Both the position numbers and the translations under genes were made by a program. 30,777 nucleotides of DNA from a virus. Below are positions 1-5,230 of the stretch, in pieces (position 1 is the stretch's first letter; the number at the start of each line of letters is the position of its first letter). The notes beneath the pieces are model-generated. The model ran no database searches and was not told the origin of the DNA. It was given only the letters and a program-made list of their open reading frames with translations. Location: IMG/VR virus record IMGVR_UViG_3300046000_004551, positions 1 through 30,777 of that record; one strand, given 5' to 3'.

Positions 1-374
1 CTGCCGCCAGCCCAAACCTCTGTCACATCGCCATCAACGCCAATCGTCACACGACGAACGCGCCAAGCGGCTGCACTTTCGAGCGAACCAACCAGTGCCT
101 CTCCACGATAAAGGAGGCTGTTTGATATGAAGTCCACTCGTTTTGAATACATCATTTCATCTTCACTTATTCCTGGGGCACCGTCTGCGCCATCTGCGCC
201 GGCAGCACCAGTGGTTCCTGGTATGCCTTGAATCCCTTGATCGCCCTGAATGCCCTGTGGCCCTGGCGAACCTGAACCTATTCCTGGCGGGCCAGGTGGC
301 CCGCGTTCTGCTACCGCTATGACCTCAAATTCATCCTGAATAACGATGAAGAATGGATCTTCATTCAGAGCCAT
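1..374 (-). CDS. Collagen-like tail fibre/appendage protein, C-terminus cut by window edge
   Basis: The start codon is the ATG at 374-372. The reading frame is open to position 1, so the C-terminus is missing. Translation by hand gives a short N-terminal segment (MALNEDPFFIVIQDEFEVIA), then a run of about 14 Gly-X-Y triplets beginning GPPGPPGIG and ending GADGAPG, then a globular-looking segment (SEDEMMYSKRVDFIS, ending near VTEVWAGG). Collagen-like triplets are common trimerising stalks in phage tail fibres. The ATG overlaps the stop of the upstream gene as TAATG, so the two are probably translationally coupled. This is the third collagen-like protein in the left 4 kb. The C-terminal domain that would reveal its target lies outside the window. 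Confidence 0.8.
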   Translation of the reverse strand, partial: MALNEDPFFIVIQDEFEVIAVAERGPPGPPGIGSGSPGPQGIQGDQGIQGIPGTTGAAGADGADGAPGISEDEMMYSKRVDFISNSLLYRGEALVGSLESAAAWRVRRVTIGVDGDVTEVWAGG

Positions 375-721
375 TATTGAGTGACACCCGGCGAGCGCGT
401 GACCTTCCCTTGAAGAAAGCGAATTTGAACAAGGGCTGGATCAATGATAATTAGGTCGTAAACGGCGGTCGTGAACGTCAGCGCATTGATAATCGATTGC
501 GGAATCTGAATGTCGATAACGCCGTTCACAGTCCCTAGCGTTATGTATCCATTCAAAATTGTGGCATCGACCAGCAACGAACCGCCTGCCGCAGAACGAA
601 CCTGTAACTTGGCTGTATAACCTGTAAGGTTTACTGGCTTCCGGTTCTTGTCCATCCAGATAAGCCGCATCTTGAATGTCGAGTTCTGTTCAAAGACGAG
701 GTTTTTGGTCGCTGCTGGCAT
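374..721 (-). CDS. Small beta-sandwich structural protein, probably baseplate/fibre associated
   Basis: A 115-residue protein. It begins with a polar strand (NLVFEQNSTFKMRLIW), followed by NLTGYTAKLQVRS, TLGTVNGVIDIQIP and AVYDLIIIDP, ending in VTRSPGVT. This resembles small Ig-like phage proteins encoded near tail fibres, which carry LTGYTA and VYDLEL-like strands; that assignment rests on memory of the family, not on a search. The function is not established: an adaptor between fibre and tail tip is one possibility. It follows a 68-nt gap that holds a promoter-like sequence and a palindromic site, and its stop overlaps the start of the collagen-like gene downstream. Confidence 0.6.
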   Translation of the reverse strand: MPAATKNLVFEQNSTFKMRLIWMDKNRKPVNLTGYTAKLQVRSAAGGSLLVDATILNGYITLGTVNGVIDIQIPQSIINALTFTTAVYDLIIIDPALVQIRFLQGKVTRSPGVTQ

Positions 722-748
722 AATCTTGAGTCCATAAAGGTTGCCCTG

Positions 749-777
749 AGCATAGCAGTTATGAGGCCAAAAGACAA
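749..777 (-). promoter_or_regulatory. Candidate sigma70-like promoter for the 374-721 gene
   Basis: On the minus strand TTGTCT (777-772) is followed, after 17 nt, by TATGCT (754-749). The -10 hexamer is preceded by TGC, an extended -10 element. The first two T residues of the -35 are the last two bases of the palindrome at 776-791, the same geometry as at the plus-strand promoter near 2000. Confidence 0.5.
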
Positions 778-791
778 GTCAGCGGTGACTT
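776..791. repeat. Palindromic site, copy 1 of the AAGTCA-N4-TGACTT family
   Basis: AAGTCA GCGG TGACTT, with both half-sites perfect. It lies in the gap between the cupin-like gene and the 374-721 gene, overlapping the cupin stop codon and abutting a candidate -35. Likely a protein-binding operator. Confidence 0.75.
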
Positions 792-1389
792 ATATCTCAG
801 ACCGAACAATCGCCTCAAAACTCAGGTAAACGGCTGGTTTGTCGCCACTTTGGATCTTGTAAGTTTCCCAGGCATCTAGGACGAAAACATCGCCTTGCTG
901 AAGGGTCTGTCCTACTTGGGGCGCTGTGATCTTCATTGACCCCTCTACCAGAACGCAGAAATGAGGCACCGGCCCTGTCTCAACATCAACCTTTGCACTT
1001 CTGCTCAGATGCTTTGAAGCGAAGCCAGGGTCGTTCGGGGTGTGTCTGACTACCAGATTGGTCGTATGGATGCGCTGGTGGGCTTCTTGCGCCCTCCCAT
1101 GACCTTCTACAACACCCCCGAAGCATCGCTGCCCACGAAACCCATGACGTAGGAAGATAACCGATGTGCCGGTAACGACCTGTAAGGTAGATAAGGCCGG
1201 GGAAGTGAAATACTCCCCCTCCTGATGTTCGACACCTTGGCTGATTAGGGTGCCGGTAATGACATACCCGTAAGCTGTGGCATGGGCAGGGACTTTTAGG
1301 ACACTATCCCCCGCCACAATACAGTCAACAGGGAAGGATTGTTCCAGGGGTGATAGGGCGCCGGCGCTACCTGACTTAATGACTTCCAT
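790..1389 (-). CDS. Cupin-fold protein, probably with two cupin-like halves
   Basis: A 199-residue protein. The C-terminal half (about residues 140-195) reads as a cupin barrel: HFCVLVEGSMKI, then QQGDVFVLDAWETYKIQSGD, then VYLSFEA. The N-terminal half (about 25-85) has a parallel pattern (VPAHATAYGYVITGTLI, EGEYFTSP, TGTSVIFLRHGFRG), so it may be a bicupin. Cupins include dioxygenases, sugar epimerases and simple binding domains, and I see no clear complete metal-binding set that would pick one. It lies among fibre genes and shares a TAATG overlap with the upstream gene. Fibre modification, carbohydrate binding or a structural role are all possible. A non-enzymatic beta-barrel structural protein is the main alternative. 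Confidence 0.6.
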   Translation of the reverse strand: MEVIKSGSAGALSPLEQSFPVDCIVAGDSVLKVPAHATAYGYVITGTLISQGVEHQEGEYFTSPALSTLQVVTGTSVIFLRHGFRGQRCFGGVVEGHGRAQEAHQRIHTTNLVVRHTPNDPGFASKHLSRSAKVDVETGPVPHFCVLVEGSMKITAPQVGQTLQQGDVFVLDAWETYKIQSGDKPAVYLSFEAIVRSEI

Positions 1390-1724
1390 TAGCCGAGCAA
1401 ATCGTATTTGGTCTTGAAGATCGCCTTGATCTGAGCCGGGGTTCGACCCGAAACTTCAGCGATAACCAAACCCATCGCCTTTGTCACCCGATCAATCTTG
1501 TCCATATTGGACGCATCGGTCTGCTCGAAAACCGGCTTGTCGATGAAGGTATTTGGCGGGACATGAAGCTGACCAGGCAGAACTGTGACGCCTTCTGGAA
1601 TCTCAACAATCAGCCGGCGCTTCATGAACCGTTCAGGGATGGAGTCCAGGCCGGTGATGATGCCCATAACTTCACTGGTGTCAGGACGCACATCGGCATA
1701 GAACTTACTTGGGTCTAGGTTCAT
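1389..1724 (-). CDS. Small protein of unknown function in the fibre region
   Basis: A 111-residue protein with no recognised domain. It has a proline-containing middle (EIPEGVTVLPGQLHVPPNTF) and a helical C-terminus (NMDKIDRVTKAMGLVIAEVSG). There is no signal peptide or membrane segment. It overlaps the upstream 61-residue gene by 4 nt (ATGA) and the downstream cupin gene as TAATG, so all three are probably co-translated. Size and position fit a fibre accessory or assembly factor, but that is inference only. Confidence 0.6.
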   Translation of the reverse strand: MNLDPSKFYADVRPDTSEVMGIITGLDSIPERFMKRRLIVEIPEGVTVLPGQLHVPPNTFIDKPVFEQTDASNMDKIDRVTKAMGLVIAEVSGRTPAQIKAIFKTKYDLLG

Positions 1725-1906
1725 GCGGCGCTATCCTTTTCGTCCCTGATGGCAATTTCGGCCTTCAGATCGGCGTTGTCAGCCATGATGCAGGTTAGGG
1801 CCGCGTTGGATGCAGCCAGCTTCATGAGCGCCTCATCACGCTGCTTGGTCACTTCATTGAAAAGTGCCTCTTGGAACTTCGACAGTTGCGGTTCTTGCTG
1901 TGCCAT
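1721..1906 (-). CDS. Small coiled-coil protein
   Basis: A 61-residue, mainly helical, charged protein. The stretch from about residue 8 to 58 (FQEALFNEVTKQRDEALMK and onward) has heptad-like spacing of hydrophobic residues. A good ribosome site (CGGAG) lies about 9 nt upstream of the ATG at 1906-1904. It is the first gene of the three-gene run down to the cupin gene, and behind it is a 152-nt gap with two palindromic sites. Function is unknown; small coiled coils in this position can be fibre chaperones or spacers. Confidence 0.6.
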   Translation of the reverse strand: MAQQEPQLSKFQEALFNEVTKQRDEALMKLAASNAALTCIMADNADLKAEIAIRDEKDSAA

Positions 1907-1924
1907 TTTATTGCTCCGTTGTGT

Positions 1925-1940
1925 AAGTCACCAGTGATTA
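1925..1940. repeat. Palindromic site, copy 2
   Basis: AAGTCA CCAG TGATTA; the left half is perfect and the right half degenerate. A TATAAT on the minus strand (1942-1937) overlaps it, directly upstream of the 1721-1906 gene, but I find no good -35 for that hexamer. Confidence 0.6.
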
Positions 1941-1983
1941 TACCCCCGAATTGCCAAAACATCCATTAAATCAATGAGGCAAT

Positions 1984-1999
1984 AAGTCACCGATTACTT
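1984..1999. repeat. Palindromic site, copy 3, abutting the plus-strand promoter
   Basis: AAGTCA CCGA TTACTT. Its last two bases are the first two of the -35 hexamer of the plus-strand promoter, so a bound protein would touch the -35 region. Confidence 0.7.
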
Positions 2000-2025
2000 G
2001 CTTTTTAGTATAAGTTAAGTATAAT
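1998..2025 (+). promoter_or_regulatory. Sigma70 promoter for the plus-strand repeat-protein gene
   Basis: TTGCTT (1998-2003), a 16-nt spacer, then a consensus TATAAT (2020-2025) on the plus strand. The predicted start is near 2032, about 27 nt before the ATG. The surrounding sequence is AT-rich compared with the flanking genes. Confidence 0.75.
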
Positions 2026-2058
2026 GGGAGTGCAACTCAACTTTTTAAAGGAATGAAA

Positions 2059-2262
2059 ATGAACCAAGAGATCAAGACCCCTTCAGCGGCACCAGAGGGC
2101 GGCGAAACAAATGCAGTAGATAAGGTTACTGACGGCACTGGCGCGAGCCAACCCGTGTTCCCTTCTTCAGCTCCCGAAGGCGGCGAAACAAATGCCGTTG
2201 ACAAGGTAACTGATGGAACCGGCGCCGAACAACCGGTGTTCCCGTCCAGCGCAGCAGAGTAA
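2059..2262 (+). CDS. Small tandem-repeat protein, independently transcribed (moron-like)
   Basis: The only gene on the plus strand. I chose the ATG at 2059 because AAAGGA (2047-2052) is 6 nt upstream; the in-frame ATG at 2053 abuts that site. The 67-residue product is an acidic, Gly/Pro-rich protein made of two copies of a 27-28-residue unit (core APEGGETNAVDKVTDGTGA) plus a short tail. The two copies are nearly identical in protein but differ at many third codon positions (for example GCA/GCC, GTA/GTT, GAT/GAC), so selection has kept the amino-acid repeat. There is no signal peptide, Cys or membrane segment. It has its own promoter and terminator between convergent fibre genes, as expected of a moron. 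Function is unknown. Confidence 0.75.
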   Translation: MNQEIKTPSAAPEGGETNAVDKVTDGTGASQPVFPSSAPEGGETNAVDKVTDGTGAEQPVFPSSAAE

Positions 2263-2283
2263 TTTTTCTTCGGCGTGCAATTG

Positions 2284-2313
2284 AAACAGGCCCATTCGGG
2301 CCTGTTTTCTTTT
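2284..2313 (+). terminator. Intrinsic terminator of the plus-strand gene
   Basis: A perfect 10-bp stem, AAACAGGCCC (2284-2293) and GGGCCTGTTT (2298-2307), with loop ATTC, followed by CTTTT. It lies 22 nt after the plus-strand stop codon. Read on the minus strand the stem is the same but the U tract is poor, so it should act mainly on plus-strand transcripts. Confidence 0.85.
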
Positions 2314-2331
2314 GTGCCTACCTTTTGATTA

Positions 2332-3210
2332 TCAGCTCGGAAGTTTCTTTTTTCTATTGAGCAGATTGCGGACACGCTGTTTCATTCTGGTCACCCACGT
2401 TACCCCGACAGAATATGGCTGCTGCGGGAAACCATCAGCTAACAGACCGCCATCAATCTCATAGACACCACACTCCGTATAAAGCCCAAACAACGGCGTG
2501 TAGTAATCCAGACAGAACGGGAACAGTTCCTCTACCTTGTGACTGTTAAAAAGATAGTCACCTTGCTTCATACGGTGGATGAACTCAACCGGAACAACAC
2601 CGCCAGCCACAGGAACCTTGTTGGCAAAGTTCGTGTTGTCGTTGATGATCTGGATATATTTCCCTAACCGAATCTGTGCATACAGTGCCGGCTCAGGAGC
2701 GCCCCACTGCCCGTTTTCCATCATGAACATGTGGTCACCAATTACAGTGACGCCGTTCAGTATCCAGCCAAGGCGACCGTGCGGGATATTCCTGTGAAGG
2801 CCAATAACCTTGGTTGCACCATACGGCCCACCGCTGACCATATCGCCAATGCGGATCTCCTGAATCTGTTTGACTGACCCATCTGCCATAACCATGAGGG
2901 TGCCAAACAGGAAGCAACAATCACCACCGCCCGGATCAACAGGATCAGGAGGAGCGCCAGGCCCTTGTTCGCCAGGTGGCCCCGGAGGGCCAGGTGGCCC
3001 GGTCGGGCCGGTCGAACCAGTTGGGCCTGTCGAACCAGTTGGGCCGGTTGCCCCGAGTGCGCCACGGAAGTTTACAACCACATCTGAAGCGTTCTTGCCG
3101 TAGATCAGACCGTTGACGAAATCCAAGGCGATCTCGCCTTGAACCAATGAACCAGCGGTAGGAGCGCCACCACCAGCCATTTTTCGCTTGAATAAAATTG
3201 AAATTGCCAC
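2332..3210 (-). CDS. Collagen-like tail appendage protein with a Hedgehog/intein (Hint) domain
   Basis: 292 residues, GTG start at 3210-3208 with AAAGGG upstream. Residues 1-50 are an attachment-like module (LVQGEIALDF, LIYGKNASDVVV) shared with the next gene upstream. Residues 52-86 are Gly-X-Y triplets including GPPGPPGPP. From Cys98/Cys99 the sequence matches the start of a Hint domain: CFLFGTLMVMADGSVKQIQ, then IGDMV (block A), then TVIGDHMFMMENGQW around His160 (block B type). The C-terminal half (VYEIDGGLLADGF) fits the last Hint strands, but the terminal His-Asn and a following nucleophile needed for splicing are not seen. Hint domains perform an N-S acyl shift at the first Cys and can cleave. 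Self-processing of the fibre is possible; a degenerate structural Hint is the alternative. Confidence 0.75.
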   Translation of the reverse strand: MAISILFKRKMAGGGAPTAGSLVQGEIALDFVNGLIYGKNASDVVVNFRGALGATGPTGSTGPTGSTGPTGPPGPPGPPGEQGPGAPPDPVDPGGGDCCFLFGTLMVMADGSVKQIQEIRIGDMVSGGPYGATKVIGLHRNIPHGRLGWILNGVTVIGDHMFMMENGQWGAPEPALYAQIRLGKYIQIINDNTNFANKVPVAGGVVPVEFIHRMKQGDYLFNSHKVEELFPFCLDYYTPLFGLYTECGVYEIDGGLLADGFPQQPYSVGVTWVTRMKQRVRNLLNRKKKLPS

Positions 3211-3220
3211 TTGAACCCTT

Positions 3221-3236
3221 TAGTTATTGGTGACTT
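3221..3236. repeat. Palindromic site, copy 4
   Basis: TAGTTA TTGG TGACTT; the right half is perfect and the left degenerate. It lies between the two collagen-like genes, just before the ribosome site of the Hint-domain gene. A TATAAT on the minus strand (3250-3245) is 8 nt upstream, without a convincing -35. Confidence 0.55.
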
Positions 3237-3267
3237 ATCTTTACATTATAGCCAGGAAGTCCGTTAA

Positions 3268-3525
3268 TTATCCTGGTGCCCCTGTGGGGCCTGGTGGCCC
3301 AGGGGGGCCGGCAGGCCCTGTTGGGCCTAGCGGCCCGGTCGGGCCGAGTGCCCCGGTCGGGCCGGTTGCGCCTTGTGTGGTGAACTGAACAACGGCATTT
3401 GAAGCATTCTTGCCGTAGATTCGAGCATTTGCAAAATCCAGAGCAAGCTCACCCTGAACCAGATCACCGGCTACGGGTGCGCCGCCACCAGACATTTTTC
3501 GTTTAAGTAATAGTGTGATTGCCAT
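3268..3525 (-). CDS. Short collagen-like protein, paralogue of the Hint-domain protein N-terminus
   Basis: 85 residues. Residues 1-48 are closely similar to the start of the 2332-3210 product (MAI, LLKRKM, GGGAP, LVQGE, ALDF, IYGKNAS, VV, F in the same order). A run of about 11 Gly-X-Y triplets (GATGPTGALGP to GAPG) follows and the protein ends there, with no C-terminal domain. GGAGGT overlaps the stop of the upstream 2OG oxygenase and serves this start 8 nt later, so the pair is translationally coupled. It may be a minimal trimeric spike, a truncated copy of its neighbour, or a partner that trimerises with it. The clean stop and strong ribosome site favour a functional gene. Confidence 0.75.
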   Translation of the reverse strand: MAITLLLKRKMSGGGAPVAGDLVQGELALDFANARIYGKNASNAVVQFTTQGATGPTGALGPTGPLGPTGPAGPPGPPGPTGAPG

Positions 3526-3528
3526 TTC

Positions 3529-4110
3529 TTACCTCCAATATGGGCCTTCCATCCATGCGACAAGGGTGTGTCGAACACCCTTTGTTACAGGCGTTACGCG
3601 ATGCCGGAATAGACTTGGGAACACAAGCATTGCACCCTGCTTTTTGAATTCAATACCAGGCGGCGGATAAGCTTCCAGTTCAAAGTCACCGCCTTCATAA
3701 GATTCAGGATCAGAAAGCTGTAAAACTGCCGACAGCTTTCTATGAGTCGTCGTGCTGCGTTCCCGATTGTGGTCGCTGAAGAAAACGTCATGATGCCAAT
3801 CAAAGTGACCTAGCTCGGAGCTTTCATACGTTGTGAACTGTAGCGGCGGCAGATAGTTGATATCCAGGCCAAAAACATTTCGATTGGCTTTTCTGATCCT
3901 GTGTTCGATCAATTCATGAACGGGCTTAAATTCCTCATTTCTGCCACTTAACCAGCGAACCTGAGAGCGCCGAGCAGTCTGATTGATTTTTCCACCACCA
4001 GTTGTTCCTTCTTTTGGCGGTATTTGCAATGCCAAGTTGATAATCTCCGCGCAAGTTGCTTTATCAATGAGATTGCTCTCATTAGCCCACAGTTGCCATT
4101 CTGCTTTCAT
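3529..4110 (-). CDS. 2-oxoglutarate/Fe(II)-dependent oxygenase, prolyl-4-hydroxylase-like
   Basis: 193 residues. The double-stranded beta-helix signature is complete: an HxD metal motif (His106-x-Asp108, in FDWHHD), a distal His170 (FPSLFRHRV) and the 2-oxoglutarate-binding Arg180 (KGVRHTLVAW). YEGGDFELEAYPPPG and GAMLVFPS between them are typical of the P4H/PKHD hydroxylase group. Such enzymes use O2, Fe(II) and 2-oxoglutarate to hydroxylate Pro, Lys, Asp or small substrates. It overlaps the upstream fibre gene (ATGA) and sits 3 nt before a collagen-like gene, so hydroxylation of GPP-rich fibre stalks is an attractive inference. The substrate is unproven. Confidence in the family is high. 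Confidence 0.88.
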   Translation of the reverse strand: MKAEWQLWANESNLIDKATCAEIINLALQIPPKEGTTGGGKINQTARRSQVRWLSGRNEEFKPVHELIEHRIRKANRNVFGLDINYLPPLQFTTYESSELGHFDWHHDVFFSDHNRERSTTTHRKLSAVLQLSDPESYEGGDFELEAYPPPGIEFKKQGAMLVFPSLFRHRVTPVTKGVRHTLVAWMEGPYWR

Positions 4111-5195
4111 GCGTAAGTTCCCCCTTCGACGGTTCCGGTTGTTGGTGTTCCTATAGGGCCACCCTCATAAACTAAGGTGGCACTTGCATTTGGTAATGTG
4201 AATGTTTTCAGTGAGGTTGCCGGGCCAGAGAAAGCCATGAATCCGTTTCCCGTTCCCCCATTGGCACCAAGAAGAATACCGCTGATATGAGTTTGTAGAC
4301 CGACCTTGCCCCATGCCGAAATAACCCCTGCACCAGACGATAGGAGAACGTTGTTTACCGCAGCCGCGACCAGCTTTCCTAGAACGTTGGTGCCGGTTGC
4401 GTGGACAATATCGCCAGTGGTGTAGGTGGTCATATTGGTGCCGCCATTTGCAATCGGGGCGATACCGGAAATGTGCGTGGTCATATCGACCTTGGCCCAG
4501 GACGGGTTGGTGCCTGAGATTAGAACGTTACCTGCCGCAGCAGCAGCCAGTGCAGCTATCGTGTTTAAGGCACTTGCATACAGCAATGTGCCTGCGGCCA
4601 TAGTTGCAAGCCCTGTCCCGCCGAGGGTTGGGGCTAATGTGCCCTGAACCGCTATAGATGCGCCACTTAGGTTGACCTTGCCCCATGCCGGCAGCACACC
4701 TATCCCGCCAGAAGTCAGAACACTCCCAACCGCAACATCTGGAATTTTCTGTAAATTCGTTGTCGTATTGGCAGCAAGAATATCGCCAACGGCATAAACA
4801 GTTTGCCCTGTGCCGCCGAGGATCGCCGTAACGGTCGCCAGGGTTGTCGCCAGGGTGACGTTTGCCGAGCCATCAAGACCGCCCGACGTGCCCGTGATAG
4901 GCCCGGTAAGCTGAATGGTCTTGGTTGCGGCCCATTTCGTTGAGGTTGCCGCATTCCCTGTAATGGCAATGGCATATCCCGTAGCCGATTCCACCCATGT
5001 CGCGCCGTTATATCGCTGGAATACCGCACCGCCAACCGTGGTGGTGTTCAACCGGCTGGCATTGGTCGGGATATTGGTATCAGATCCAAAGTAGACAGGA
5101 TCGAGCATCCCGGCAATAGAAACGTCCCTGTTCTTGAGATAAGCCAGGAAGTTCGTGTAGGTGTCACTTAGGGTAGGTAAAGCAAAGTCAGTCAT
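4107..5195 (-). CDS. Tail fibre protein, lambda Stf-like repeats
   Basis: 362 residues. The N-terminal third ends in the side-tail-fibre pattern AIAITGNAATSTKWAATKT, then TGPITGTSGGLDGSANVTL. The rest is an imperfect repeat of about 40-50 residues with units such as GGTGLATMAAGTLLYAS, then VLISGTNPSWAKVDMTTHISG. These are trimeric beta-helical shaft sequences in lambda-like side tail fibres. The C-terminus is short (GGPIGTPTTGTVEGGTYA) with no receptor domain or chaperone-like domain seen. The AGGAG 11 nt before the ATG (5195) overlaps the end of the J-like gene. The start codon sits inside a palindromic site. It probably receives its tip from one of the downstream appendage proteins. Confidence 0.8.
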   Translation of the reverse strand: MTDFALPTLSDTYTNFLAYLKNRDVSIAGMLDPVYFGSDTNIPTNASRLNTTTVGGAVFQRYNGATWVESATGYAIAITGNAATSTKWAATKTIQLTGPITGTSGGLDGSANVTLATTLATVTAILGGTGQTVYAVGDILAANTTTNLQKIPDVAVGSVLTSGGIGVLPAWGKVNLSGASIAVQGTLAPTLGGTGLATMAAGTLLYASALNTIAALAAAAAGNVLISGTNPSWAKVDMTTHISGIAPIANGGTNMTTYTTGDIVHATGTNVLGKLVAAAVNNVLLSSGAGVISAWGKVGLQTHISGILLGANGGTGNGFMAFSGPATSLKTFTLPNASATLVYEGGPIGTPTTGTVEGGTYA

Positions 5196-5200
5196 GACTT
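5185..5200. repeat. Palindromic site, copy 5, over a start codon
   Basis: AAGTCA GTCA TGACTT, both half-sites perfect. It covers the start codon of the fibre gene. Confidence 0.7.
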
Positions 5201-5230
5201 ATTATACTCCTGTAATATTCCAAGATGCAA
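5201..5230 (-). promoter_or_regulatory. Candidate promoter for the tail fibre gene
   Basis: On the minus strand a consensus TATAAT (5206-5201) directly abuts the palindrome at 5185-5200; TTGCAT (5230-5225) lies 18 nt further upstream. The -35 is weak. Here the palindrome covers the expected transcription start, a repressor-like position. Confidence 0.35.

Noticed and set aside
2037-2375. Minus-strand frame across the plus-strand repeat gene
   Set aside because: Synonymous differences between the two repeats fit the plus frame. The minus frame would cross the terminator and has no start signal.
2757-3103. Repeated GC-rich triplets that look like a short-repeat array
   Set aside because: These encode Gly-X-Y collagen repeats. 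There are no constant repeats with unique spacers, so it is not a CRISPR array.
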